Of a DNA stretch of 64,000 nt, positions 27,081 to 35,268 are shown in pieces. Both the position numbers and the translations under genes were made by a program. Source of the DNA: Planctomycetota bacterium (lineage in GTDB: Bacteria; Planctomycetota; UBA1135; GCA-002686595); the NCBI GenBank assembly GCA_016714045.1, contig JADJNY010000015.1, positions 372,001 to 436,000 of the forward strand, given 5' to 3'. Under the pieces are notes generated by a model. The model was given only the letters and a program-made list of their open reading frames with translations. It had not been told where the DNA came from and ran no database searches. How positions within the stretch are numbered: the first letter of the stretch is position 1; each line of letters opens with the position of its first letter.

Positions 27081-27356
27081 GGGGTCCTCCGGTCGCTCAT
27101 TCGGCCAAGCGCAGGTTGCGTGGTCCGTAGGCCGTAGTGCGCACCCCCAGGCGGGGGAGTACGCAGTTCGCGCCAGCGTGCCAGCGGAAGGGAGGCTCGC
27201 AGAGCGCCACGTGTCCCGTCCACCCTTGCGTGCGCGGACGTGACGGAAGCACGCGTGAAGAACACGCGCCCCGACGACCTCCCCCCGCGAACGGTCGGGA
27301 GCGCCCCGAAACGCGCGGACCGCGGAGCGCGCGCCCGCGCGCGTCCATCCGAGGTC
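27081..27356. other. 276-base gap upstream of nrfH
   Basis: No gene. It must hold the nrfHA promoter and the 3' end region of the membrane-protein gene at 27357. A GC hairpin (CCCCC and GGGGG separated by AGGC) is at about 27145-27160. Nothing matches a regulator box that I can name. Confidence 0.4.
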
Positions 27357-28331
27357 CTACCGCGGCGGCAGGAGCCCGAAGCGCCACGGATCCGGCTTCG
27401 CCGGCGGCCGCGCGAGCGCGTGGGTCACCGCGACGGCCGCGTGGTAGCGCGCGCCGCGCAGCACGATGCGCCAGGCGAGGACCAGCTGCCCGAGCACGAG
27501 CAGCACCGCCACCTCGCCCACGCCGCCGATCCGCGCCTCGATGCGATGCGCGAGCCATCCGAGCAGCGTCACGACGGCGACCTCGAACAAGAAGAGGCCC
27601 GCGCCGGGCGCGAGCGAGCGCAGCGGATGGCGCGCCAGCATCGCCGCGCTGGCGAGCCCGGCCCACAGCGCCGATCGCCCGTCGAAGAGCGCGAGCCGCG
27701 TGCGCGTGAAGTCACCCCACGCGAGCACGAGCGCCACGAGCAGCGCGTGCACGACCGCCTGCGCGCCGCGGACGAAGAACACGGTCTCTTCCGAGCTCAG
27801 GGTTTCGAGGCGCTCGAAGTCGGAGCTCGGCACGCCGAGCAGCCCGCCAAGCACCGCGTGGTTCCAGGGCGCGCCGCGCGCGAGCCACGACACGAACGCG
27901 AGCAGGAGCAGCGTCCCGACCCACACGCGCGCGAAGCGTCCGAAGAAGCGTGCTCCCCCTGCTAGGAAGGGCCGCAGCCCGCGCTCGCGCGTTCCGGAGA
28001 GGAACAGCGTGAGCCAGCCGCCGGCCGCGAACGCGCCGAGCGCCATGAAGAGGAGGGCGAGGACGGCGGAAGCGAGCGCTGCGCTGCTCTCGAGTTGGCC
28101 CAGCTCCGCGCGCTGATCGAAACGGAAGACCGTCCCGAGGTCGCCGAAGAGCTCGTCGGGCGCATAGCGATGGTCGACCGTCGACTGGAGCCAGCCGAAC
28201 CAGATCGTCGCGGGGATGGCCGCGAGCGCGAACTCGACCGCCCAGACGCTGCCCCACACGGCCGGCCTCGACAGCGCGGCCTGCAGCGCGCCAAGGACGG
28301 AGATGCGCCGCGCGTCGGCGGAGTCAGCCAC
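27357..28331 (-). CDS. Multi-pass membrane protein, function unknown
   Basis: 324 aa with about six hydrophobic helices (for example ASAVLALLFMALGAFAAGGWL and VVHALLVALVLAWGDF) and a Pro/Arg-rich tail. No motif that I recognise. Its start overlaps the last 8 bases of the M1 peptidase gene, so the two are translated together and probably work together, perhaps as a peptidase and a membrane partner. Confidence 0.7.
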   Translation of the reverse strand: MADSADARRISVLGALQAALSRPAVWGSVWAVEFALAAIPATIWFGWLQSTVDHRYAPDELFGDLGTVFRFDQRAELGQLESSAALASAVLALLFMALGAFAAGGWLTLFLSGTRERGLRPFLAGGARFFGRFARVWVGTLLLLAFVSWLARGAPWNHAVLGGLLGVPSSDFERLETLSSEETVFFVRGAQAVVHALLVALVLAWGDFTRTRLALFDGRSALWAGLASAAMLARHPLRSLAPGAGLFLFEVAVVTLLGWLAHRIEARIGGVGEVAVLLVLGQLVLAWRIVLRGARYHAAVAVTHALARPPAKPDPWRFGLLPPR

Positions 28332-30609
28332 CGAGGCCTCCGAGGAAGTGCAGGAGCTGCGAGCACTGCGAGAGCACGCGCTCGCTCCAACGCACGGGCG
28401 TCGCGACGGACGTCGCCTCGTACCACTGGTTGTTCGACATGTCGAGGTCGAGGAAGTACACGCGCTTCGGATCGAGCACCGCGGAGACGACCTTCTTCTC
28501 GCGCACGGTGCCGGCCTCGATGGGACGCCACCACGACGCGCGGCGTTGTTCGTCGACGCTCCAGAGGAAGCGCTCGTGCGTGCCGTCCTCGAAGCCGACC
28601 TGCAGCTCGAGCGGGAGGTACAGGACGCCCTTGCGCCGCACGAGCACGTCGGGAAGCCAGCCCTTCGCGCTCTTCTCGGAAGGCTCCGCCGCCTTCTCGC
28701 GCTTCACCCACTCGCCCTTCGCGTCGAGGAACCAGCCCGCGGGCTCGCTCACCTTGCGCTGGCGCACCTCGACGCTCCAGTCGACGGTCGCGGTCGAGCG
28801 GAACGCCTGCTCGAAGAACTCGGCGGCGTCGGCCTGCGCGCCCTCGGAGAACGCGTCGAAGAAGTCGTCGGCGTACGGATGCGCGTACCGGTAGCGCTCC
28901 GAGTACGTGCGCATGCCGCGCAGGAAGCGCTCCTCGCCCACCATGCCCTGCAGCGAACGCAGGTTGACGGCCGTGCGGCGATAGCTGTTCTGCCGGTAGC
29001 TCTGCGAGTCGACGTAGCGCCAGCCGAACGTGTCGACGGGGTCGCTGTCGGGGTCGGCGAGGTATCCGTTGCGGTCGTTCCACCGCGGGTCGTTCGTGCC
29101 GCGCGAAAACGTCAGCAGCGGCTGGCTCTTCCACCAATCGAGCACGCCCGACGCGGGGAGCGGTTCGAGCTTCCACGAGCCCGCCGGGATGCGCCGCGCT
29201 GCGAGGAGGTCGCCGACGAGCCCGCCGCCCGGCTCGCGCGCGACCGGAGCGCCGTCGAAGTAGAGCCCCGCGTACTCGGTCGTGCGCGCCGAGCCGCCGT
29301 AGTGCTTCGCGATCGCCTCGTTCTGCGTGAACGTGTTGAAGCCCTCGTCCATCCACGCCGCTTCGAACTCGTTGTTGCCGACGAGGCCGTACCAGAACTG
29401 GTGGCCGCACTCGTGCACGGTGACGCTCTCGGGCGAATGCATGCGCGGGAACGTGTGCATGCGCGAGCCGGCGGTGAAGAGCGTCGGATACTCCATGCCG
29501 CCCGCGGCCCCGCCGCCCCAGGCCGGATCGACGCACGTCATGTGCTCGTAGGGATACTCGCCGAACCACAGGCCGTAGAAGAAGAGCGCCGTCGACGTCG
29601 CCTCGAAGTGTCGGCGATCCTGGTCGGCGTGCTCCGGCTGGAGCAGGACCGTCACGTCGACGTCGCGCAAGCGGATCTCGTCCTTCGAGCGCCCGAGCGC
29701 GAGCGCGACGCGGTCGACCTCGGCCTCGTAGCGCGGCGCCCAGTCGTCCCATTGGAAGCGGAACGCGCGCTTCACGTACTTCGGGTCCGCCGTCCACGTG
29801 AAGTCGTGCACGAGCGGCAGCTTGCCCGTCGAGTCGGGCGTGCGCTGGTCGATCGGTGACGGTGCGACGAAGCGCGCGACGACGCGGCCGTCCGCCACGG
29901 CGTCGGGCTCGACCTGCACGCCGGACGCGCCGATCTTGCCTGCGTACTTCGCGGGGAGGTCGAGGCGCACGTCGTAGACGCCGTAGTCGGAGAAGAACTC
30001 CGTCATCGCGTGGAACTGGTGGCAGTTCCAACCGATCCCGCCCTCGTACACGCCGAGCTTCGGGAACCAGTGCGCGATGAAGAGGAAGTCGTCCTTGTAG
30101 CCGGTGCGACGGCGCACGCGCGGGACGCGCGCTTCCCAATCGACGTGGATCGTGACGACCTCGTCGGGGCGCGCGGGCGGGTCGAGCTTCACGCGGAAGA
30201 CGGTCTTGTCCTCCGCGCGGCCGTCGTCGACCGGACGCCACTCGATCGAGGCCGTGCGGTCTTGGTCGCGGACGCGGAGCGCGGTGACGCGCTGCCAGCC
30301 CCACTCGTCGGAGAGCTCGACACCGCGCAGCTCGCCGCCCGACTCCGAGAGGTGCGTCGAGCGGTTGTTCGCGAACCCGTTCCAATAGAGGTGGAACCAC
30401 AGGTCGGGGACGTCGTCGCGCGTCGTGTTGTGCCACTGGATGCGCTCGCTGCCCACGAGCGCGCGCTCCGCTTCCTCGTACCGCACCTGGATCGCGTAGT
30501 CGGCACGACACGGCGGGTCGGGCTCGATCGGCCGGCGCCCCTGACCGAGCGCGAGCGCGGCGAGGACGAAGCTCGCCAGGAAGAAAAGGACGGGGCGCCG
30601 CCGGTTCAC
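28324..30609 (-). CDS. Secreted M1-family (gluzincin) metallopeptidase
   Basis: 761 aa from a GTG at 30609, chosen because it gives a clean signal peptide (RRRPVLFFLASFVLAALALG). The longer frame has a polar, unlikely leader. The zinc site HECGH is followed after 18 residues by Glu (in AAWMDEGFNTF), the HExxH-x18-E signature. The substrate-binding GGMEYPTLF replaces the aminopeptidase GAMEN. The N-terminal beta domain precedes it. It probably acts in the envelope. It overlaps the downstream membrane-protein gene and diverges from the flgM-like gene. Confidence 0.9.
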   Translation of the reverse strand: MNRRRPVLFFLASFVLAALALGQGRRPIEPDPPCRADYAIQVRYEEAERALVGSERIQWHNTTRDDVPDLWFHLYWNGFANNRSTHLSESGGELRGVELSDEWGWQRVTALRVRDQDRTASIEWRPVDDGRAEDKTVFRVKLDPPARPDEVVTIHVDWEARVPRVRRRTGYKDDFLFIAHWFPKLGVYEGGIGWNCHQFHAMTEFFSDYGVYDVRLDLPAKYAGKIGASGVQVEPDAVADGRVVARFVAPSPIDQRTPDSTGKLPLVHDFTWTADPKYVKRAFRFQWDDWAPRYEAEVDRVALALGRSKDEIRLRDVDVTVLLQPEHADQDRRHFEATSTALFFYGLWFGEYPYEHMTCVDPAWGGGAAGGMEYPTLFTAGSRMHTFPRMHSPESVTVHECGHQFWYGLVGNNEFEAAWMDEGFNTFTQNEAIAKHYGGSARTTEYAGLYFDGAPVAREPGGGLVGDLLAARRIPAGSWKLEPLPASGVLDWWKSQPLLTFSRGTNDPRWNDRNGYLADPDSDPVDTFGWRYVDSQSYRQNSYRRTAVNLRSLQGMVGEERFLRGMRTYSERYRYAHPYADDFFDAFSEGAQADAAEFFEQAFRSTATVDWSVEVRQRKVSEPAGWFLDAKGEWVKREKAAEPSEKSAKGWLPDVLVRRKGVLYLPLELQVGFEDGTHERFLWSVDEQRRASWWRPIEAGTVREKKVVSAVLDPKRVYFLDLDMSNNQWYEATSVATPVRWSERVLSQCSQLLHFLGGLGG

Positions 30610-30748
30610 GGCGCTGAGGATGCGGGGGTCGCCTGGAGGCGACAAGGGGGCGCTTCGGACGAACCTGGCGCGGGATCCCGGAAACGCCTTCCGAACTCCA
30701 GCCCGCTGGAGCTTGAGGCGAAAACCGGAAGCCGGGCGGGATTCGGGC

Positions 30749-30775
30749 TCATGCACTTCTGGAGAATGCCGATAA
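30749..30775 (+). promoter_or_regulatory. Sigma-28 (FliA)-type promoter for the flgM-like gene
   Basis: GCCGATAA (30768-30775) is a perfect flagellar sigma-28 -10 element, 38 bases before the ATG at 30813. The -35 region, 11 bases upstream (TCATGCAC), matches the TAAA-type consensus only weakly. Confidence 0.65.
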
Positions 30776-30812
30776 CGAAGGGGTCGGAAGAATCCTCTCA
30801 GAGGAGGAAGCC

Positions 30813-31199
30813 ATGGAAGTCACGAGCACCTCGAACTCAAACCCGATCCAACCCCGCCGGAACTCGCTGGAGGAGCGGATCGACATCACTCGCGTCAATC
30901 GCGACGGCATCCAGGAAGCGACCGAGGACATCTCGGAGATCCGGGCGCCACAGGAGCCCTTCGCGCTCCGGGGTCAGCGCCAGGCGACGGAGGGGCAGGG
31001 CACGCGGTCCCAGCAGGACCGCATCGACCTGTCGGACGACGCGAAGCGCTTGCTCGCGAGCAAGGACGCCGCGAACGAGAAGGTCGACGAGCGCCGCAAG
31101 GAGCGACTCGCGGAGCTCGAGAAGAGCTACCGCGAAGGGACGCTGGCCTCGCGCGAGCGGATCGAACGCGCGGCGACGGCGATGCTGACGCCAAGCTGA
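30813..31199 (+). CDS. flgM: FlgM-like anti-sigma-28 factor
   Basis: 128 aa from an ATG with a strong GAGGAGG site. The N-terminal half is low-complexity and probably disordered. The C-terminal half (RIDLSDDAKRLL, then two charged helices ending RERIERAATAML) has the layout of FlgM, whose C-terminal helices bind and block FliA. Similarity is moderate, so the name rests also on context: a FliA-type promoter in front and fliA 2 kb away. If correct, FlgM is secreted through the basal body to release FliA for flagellin and fliD transcription. It is somewhat longer than enteric FlgM (97 aa). Confidence 0.68.
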   Translation: MEVTSTSNSNPIQPRRNSLEERIDITRVNRDGIQEATEDISEIRAPQEPFALRGQRQATEGQGTRSQQDRIDLSDDAKRLLASKDAANEKVDERRKERLAELEKSYREGTLASRERIERAATAMLTPS

Positions 31200-31371
31200 G
31201 ACCGAAGCGGGGAGGAATGGGATGAAGCCTGCGAGCGCGAGGAGCGCTGGTGGGCTTCGTTGGCTTCTTGGGGGGGTGTGAGGCCGGTGTGTCGGTCGGA
31301 ACGCCATTGCCAGCTGAGACGATGCGGGGGGAAGAGACGCAACGGAATACAGCGGCTGCTCCGCATTCCGG

Positions 31372-31420
31372 ACTCCGCGTTGGCCCGGGCCGGAGGACTC
31401 GCCGCGGGCCAACGCGGAGT
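31372..31420. terminator. Bidirectional hairpin between convergent flgM-like and CsgG-like genes
   Basis: A 16-bp perfect stem: ACTCCGCGTTGGCCCG (31372-31387) with CGGGCCAACGCGGAGT (31405-31420), loop 17 bases. It is placed between two converging genes. No T-run on either side. The rest of 31200-31533 holds no gene that I can support. Confidence 0.7.
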
Positions 31421-31533
31421 TCTAGGGGCTCTCAGCAACGAGCGGGCGGACGCGCACGCGGTGGCGGCACGTTCGAGAGGGGCGGCTCAGCACGGGGTGG
31501 AGAGCGCCGTGTGACTGAGCGCGCGGCAGTGAG

Positions 31534-32295
31534 TCAGAAGCCGCGCGCCGTCTGGGCGGCGGCGAATTCGAAGAAGAGGCGCGGGGAGAGCAGGTAGAGC
31601 TCCCACGTTTCACCGCGCGCGTCGTCGCCCCGGCGTTCGTGGCGGTACCAGCGCTTCAGGGCGGTTCGCACGCGCTCGTCGCCGCTGTCGAGGTCGACGG
31701 AGCCGGACCAGATCGGCACGCCCGTCTCGACTGCGATCAGGTCGACGGACAGATCGAGGCGCTGGGGTGGAAACCACTGCGCCCGGCGCACGTCGCCGAT
31801 GACGACGGCGTCGAGGCCGTACCGCTTCGCGAGTTCGATCGGCGTCGCGGGGTGGGTCCAGCCGCGGCGGAACGTCTCGCTCTTCGGAACCTCCTCGAGG
31901 TCGCGCGGGTCGAGCACGCGCACCTCGAAGTTCGCCTCGCGCGCGAGCGCGCTCGCGAAGGCTTCGGCGCAGTCGCGCGCGGTCGAAGCTTCGAGCCCCG
32001 TGCCCGTGAACGGCAGCACGCCGACGCGCTTCAAGGAGTACGTGTCGAGGTCCGTCGCGTGGTCGAAGCGCGCGAAGCCGTCGACGCTCGTGTTCGTCGC
32101 GCAGCTCGAAGCGAAGAGCAACGCGCACGACACCATCGACGCGCCGAACGCGCGGGTGATCGACCGGGGTGGCCGAGGACGACTTGAGGCCGTGCGAGGG
32201 CGGCGCTCGTCTCCATCCGAGCACGCCACGCGGTCGGGTCGCGCCTCGTGGTCCCAGCGCTCGTCGCGCTCCGCGAACGCCTCGCGCGAAAGCAT
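31534..32295 (-). CDS. CsgG/TolB-N-like lipoprotein at the end of the fliA operon
   Basis: 253 aa from the ATG at 32295, which overlaps the stop of the preceding gene (TGATG). A second ATG at 32136 would start directly on a lipoprotein signal (MVSCALLFASSCA), and it may be the true start. The mature part (RVGVLPFTGTGLE, then AEAFASALAREANFEVRVLD, then YGLDAVVIGDVR) has the alternating strand-helix pattern of CsgG-like or TolB-N-like envelope proteins, a fold also found in FlgT/FlgO-type flagellar outer-membrane proteins. Together with its neighbours it may form an outer-membrane part of the motor. Confidence 0.62.
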   Translation of the reverse strand: MLSREAFAERDERWDHEARPDRVACSDGDERRPRTASSRPRPPRSITRAFGASMVSCALLFASSCATNTSVDGFARFDHATDLDTYSLKRVGVLPFTGTGLEASTARDCAEAFASALAREANFEVRVLDPRDLEEVPKSETFRRGWTHPATPIELAKRYGLDAVVIGDVRRAQWFPPQRLDLSVDLIAVETGVPIWSGSVDLDSGDERVRTALKRWYRHERRGDDARGETWELYLLSPRLFFEFAAAQTARGF

Positions 32296-32930
32296 CACGG
32301 ATGGCCCCCGCCGTGCACGGACGCGGGCGGAGTGTTCGCCGCGTGCGCTCCGGCAGCGGACGCGCTCTTCGGCGCGGACGTCTCGATCGCCGTGCCTCCG
32401 GTCGCGCTCCCCTCGCGGCGCAACGCATCGATGCGCGCCTCCAGGAGCAGCTTCTCGGCCTCGAGGCGGCGGATCTGCGCCGTCACCAGGCGCGCGGACA
32501 GGTCGACGTTGTCGGACTGCGCCCGCGCGAGCTCCTGCGACAGCTTCGACGTCTGGGCGAGGGCCGCATCGCGCTCGCGCTCGAGCGCCGACTGGGTCTC
32601 GCCGGCGCGCGTGATCGCTTCGTGGAGGCTCTGCGTTTCGCGCGTCAGGGCCTCCTTCTCCTCCACCGTCTTCTGGTAGAGCTCGAGGAGGTACATGCGA
32701 CTCCCATCGCGCGCACCCACTTCGTGGCGCGGCTCGGACGAGGCGCCCGGCCCCTGCACGATCGTGCCGTCGCGCGCGTAGAGCGGCGGTTCGTCGAGGA
32801 TCTCGGTCTGCTTCGCGACGACGCCCGTGTCGGCGCGCGCGTCGGCCTGCGTGGCGCGGCACGCGAGCGTGCCGCCGAGCGCGAGCGCCGCGAGGGCGCT
32901 CCGGACGATGACGTGGGACGTGGACTTCAC
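32295..32930 (-). CDS. Coiled-coil lipoprotein in the fliA operon
   Basis: 211 aa from a GTG at 32930, which overlaps the stop of the upstream gene (GTGA). A lipoprotein signal (ALAALALGGTLAC) is followed by a short linker and a long coiled coil (about residues 75-175, for example LYQKTVEEKEALTRETQSL), then a Ser/Ala/Gly-rich tail. No family recognised. The gene order fliA - two small ORFs - this - CsgG-like lipoprotein suggests a periplasmic flagellar or envelope accessory. Confidence 0.68.
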   Translation of the reverse strand: MKSTSHVIVRSALAALALGGTLACRATQADARADTGVVAKQTEILDEPPLYARDGTIVQGPGASSEPRHEVGARDGSRMYLLELYQKTVEEKEALTRETQSLHEAITRAGETQSALERERDAALAQTSKLSQELARAQSDNVDLSARLVTAQIRRLEAEKLLLEARIDALRREGSATGGTAIETSAPKSASAAGAHAANTPPASVHGGGHP

Positions 32931-33157
32931 GACTTCGCTCCTCCTTCGTTCGCGCGCGGCGCGTCGAGCACGAGCTCGACCACGGTCTTCTCGCCGCAGG
33001 TGCAAGTGATCTCGATCGCGCGAGGAGCCCCGTCGATCTCGACGAGCTTGGCTTCCTTGCGCGCGTGTCCGCGTTCGCGGCCGTTCGAGCCCCCGCGCGC
33101 GGCCGGGCTGGCCGGCGTCGCGAGCTTGACGAGCGTGTGCTTGATGATCTGGCTCAT
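32927..33157 (-). CDS. Small 76-aa protein with a CxC motif
   Basis: Begins at the ATG at 33157 (MSQIIKHTLVKLA), is Lys/Arg-rich in the middle, and ends with a strand pair bearing TCTCGEKTVVELVL. A CxC in a short basic protein could bind a metal or nucleic acid. It is translationally coupled on both sides (3 bases after the 72-aa gene, overlapping the next). Function unknown. Confidence 0.6.
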   Translation of the reverse strand: MSQIIKHTLVKLATPASPAARGGSNGRERGHARKEAKLVEIDGAPRAIEITCTCGEKTVVELVLDAPRANEGGAKS

Positions 33158-33160
33158 GGT

Positions 33161-33379
33161 TCAGGCCGTGACGTCGATGCGTTCCCCCACGCCGTCTTCG
33201 TGCGCGTGGTGCTGTTTGTGCGGCGCGGCCGCGGGCTCGACGCTCGCTTCCGTGCGCGCGTCGTCGTGGAGGGCGTGAGCGCGTTCGCGCGGGCGTGCTG
33301 CGCGGCGTCCACGCCGCTCGGCGTGCGCCTTCGGCTGCGGGACGAGTCGATCGGGGACGGGTGCGATGGGGTGCTCCAC
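33161..33379 (-). CDS. Small 72-aa His/Pro-rich protein after fliA
   Basis: GTG start at 33379, one base after the fliA stop. It is polar and low-complexity (Pro, Arg, His, Ala) with a His cluster near the end (HKQHHAHEDG). It is kept as a gene because it is packed exactly between fliA and the 76-aa gene, with coupled start and stop. I know no relative. It could be a disordered regulator or an unneeded leader peptide. Confidence 0.48.
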   Translation of the reverse strand: MEHPIAPVPDRLVPQPKAHAERRGRRAARPRERAHALHDDARTEASVEPAAAPHKQHHAHEDGVGERIDVTA

Positions 33380-33380
33380 G

Positions 33381-34103
33381 TCACACGCTCCTCGCTTCGC
33401 CCGGCGCGCACAGCGCCCGGTTCAAGCGGTAGATGGCTCGGCTGTGGATCTGGCTCACCCGCGACTCGGTCACGCCGAGGATGCCGCTGATCTCGCGCAG
33501 GAGCAGGCCTTCGGCGTAGTACAGCGTGATCACGTGCTTCTCTTGCTCCGGCAGCGCTTCGATCGCGTCGGAGAGCCGTACCTTCGCCTCGTTCCACTCC
33601 GCGCTGCCGACGGGGTCGGGGCTCTTCGGATCACCGAGCAACGACGAGAGCGTGCCCGCCTCCTCGCCCTCGGCATCGAGCGACGGTCCCATGCCGCTCT
33701 TCGCGGCGACGAGGACCTCGTCGACTTCCTCGATCGTCGTGCCGAGCTCCGCGGCGATCTCCTCCGGCGCCGGAGCGATGCCGTTCCGCTGCTCGAGCCG
33801 CGCGATCGCGCGTTCGACCTCGCGCAGTCGTTCGCGCGTGCCGCGCGAGAGCCAGTCGCCGCGCCGCAGCTCGTCGAGGATCGCACCGCGGATCTTGGTG
33901 TGCGCGTAGGTCGAGAACTTCAACCCACGCTGCGGCTCCCAGGAGTCCGCGGCGGCGATCAGCCCGAGCATGCCGAAGCCGTACAGGTCGTCACGGTCGA
34001 AGCCGTTCGGCGCGACCATGCGGCCGACGATGTGCTTGAGGAGCGGCACGTGCGCCAGGATGAGGCGCTCGCGAGCGTCCGCGAGATCGAGAGGCGAGCT
34101 CAT
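33381..34103 (-). CDS. fliA: Flagellar sigma factor FliA (sigma-28)
   Basis: 240 aa, the usual length. Region 2 (PLLKHIVGRMV, then DDLYGFGMLGLIAAADSW, then FSTYAHTKIRGAILDELR), region 3 (RTRER-type stretch with AIARLEQRNG), and a region 4 helix-turn-helix (LLLREISGILGVTESRVSQIHSRAI). It directs late flagellar promoters, and candidate sites are seen before the flgM-like gene and fliD. It lies in the fliO-fliA operon behind flhG and a small membrane protein, 42 bases after the latter. Confidence 0.97.
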   Translation of the reverse strand: MSSPLDLADARERLILAHVPLLKHIVGRMVAPNGFDRDDLYGFGMLGLIAAADSWEPQRGLKFSTYAHTKIRGAILDELRRGDWLSRGTRERLREVERAIARLEQRNGIAPAPEEIAAELGTTIEEVDEVLVAAKSGMGPSLDAEGEEAGTLSSLLGDPKSPDPVGSAEWNEAKVRLSDAIEALPEQEKHVITLYYAEGLLLREISGILGVTESRVSQIHSRAIYRLNRALCAPGEARSV

Positions 34104-34145
34104 CGATTCGTCAGCGCGTGGTGCGCCCCTCCTGCTTCAAGAAGT

Positions 34146-34415
34146 TCATGCGCGTTCCTTCCGGACCGTCGCCGGCTTGCTCGCCGCGGTGTTCGCGTCC
34201 GCCCTCGGCAGCGCGGCCGCGACGAAGGCCGCGACGCGCACGAGCGCGAGGACGGCGACGAGCGTCGCGAAGCCGCGGAGGGAGGCGAGCCACACGGGCA
34301 CGTGCGCGATCACGCCCGCCAGCGCGACCAGCGCTGCGGCCACGACCGCCACGACCCGTCCGAACGGCCCCCAGGCGGAATCGAACGATTCGGGTCCATG
34401 CGCGCTATCGACCAT
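34146..34415 (-). CDS. Small two-helix membrane protein between flhG and fliA
   Basis: 89 aa from the ATG at 34415, overlapping the end of flhG by 11 bases. Two hydrophobic helices (VVAVVAAALVALAGVIAHV and GFATLVAVLALVRVAAFVAAAL) and a basic tail. No known family. The conserved flagellar flanks suggest a flagellar or localisation role, but that is only position. Its stop overlaps the ATG of a 12-codon ORF (34111-34149), probably not a gene. Confidence 0.6.
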   Translation of the reverse strand: MVDSAHGPESFDSAWGPFGRVVAVVAAALVALAGVIAHVPVWLASLRGFATLVAVLALVRVAAFVAAALPRADANTAASKPATVRKERA

Positions 34416-35268
34416 GACCCGTGACCCCTTGAGGAAGCGCGTTCACCGCGGGACCAAGGCAGAGACGTTCGAGGCGCGTCGCGAGCCGCGCGAGGCAGCT
34501 CCACGGGAGGCCCGTGTCCGCATCGAGCGCGAACGGCCGCTGCGACGCCGCGCTGCGCGCGACGGCGGGCGAGCTCGGCATCCAGCCCGCCGAGCGCGGC
34601 GAGCGCGCGAGGAACCGCTCGCACACGGAGCGCAACTTCGCGGCGGTGAACTCCGCTTCCTCGACGCTGCGCGACTGGTTCACGACGAGCTCGGGCGTCG
34701 GGACTTCGCGCCCGTCGCGCTCGCTCTGCGCGTGGAGCGCCTTGATCAAGCCGTACGCGTCGGTGAGCGCCGCTGGCTCCGGCGTCGTCACGACGAACAC
34801 GTGGTCCGCCGCGAGACACGCATCGAGCACGTCCGGGCCGATCCCCGCCGCGGAGTCGGCGACGACGACGTCGTAGCCGCGCGCGAGCTCGAAGAGCTCG
34901 GTGAAGAGCTGTGCCCGCTGCCCGGCGTCGAGGCGCGCCATCCCGGGCGTGCCGGACCCCGCTGCGAGCACCGACACGCCGGCCGGGCCGCGCACGACGC
35001 AGTCCGCGAGCTTCGCGCGGCCGTGGAGCGCGTCCTCGATCGTGTGCCGCGCCGACAGCTTGAGCACGACGTCCAGGTCCGCGAGGCCGAGGTCGAGATC
35101 GACGAGCAGCACGCGGTGAGCGCGCTTGGCGAGCTCGATCGCCGTGTTCGCGGCGAGCAGCGTCTTGCCGACGCCGCCCTTTCCGCCGGTGAAGAGGACG
35201 ATCGGCGGAGCGTCGGCGGGCTTGCGCACGCGGAGGCCCTTCGACGGAGCTTCGACGAGGGCGTTCAC
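34405..35268 (-). CDS. flhG: FlhG (FleN/YlxH), MinD-like ATPase regulating flagellar number
   Basis: 287 aa from the GTG at 35268, which overlaps the flhF stop (GTGA). The deviant Walker A is FTGGKGGVGKTLLAANTA, followed by LLVDLDLGLADLDVVL and the switch DSAAGIGPD. FlhG works with FlhF to limit flagellum number and place, often also acting on FleQ-type regulators. A basic N-terminal stretch precedes the ATPase. It lacks an obvious C-terminal amphipathic membrane-targeting helix, ending instead in a Leu/Arg-rich segment that might substitute. Confidence 0.94.
   Translation of the reverse strand: MNALVEAPSKGLRVRKPADAPPIVLFTGGKGGVGKTLLAANTAIELAKRAHRVLLVDLDLGLADLDVVLKLSARHTIEDALHGRAKLADCVVRGPAGVSVLAAGSGTPGMARLDAGQRAQLFTELFELARGYDVVVADSAAGIGPDVLDACLAADHVFVVTTPEPAALTDAYGLIKALHAQSERDGREVPTPELVVNQSRSVEEAEFTAAKLRSVCERFLARSPRSAGWMPSSPAVARSAASQRPFALDADTGLPWSCLARLATRLERLCLGPAVNALPQGVTGHGR

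Noticed and set aside
34111..34149. A 12-codon ORF (MNFLKQEGRTTR) overlapping the 89-aa membrane gene stop
   Set aside because: Too short to be supported; its in-frame GGAGG more likely just happens to lie before fliA.
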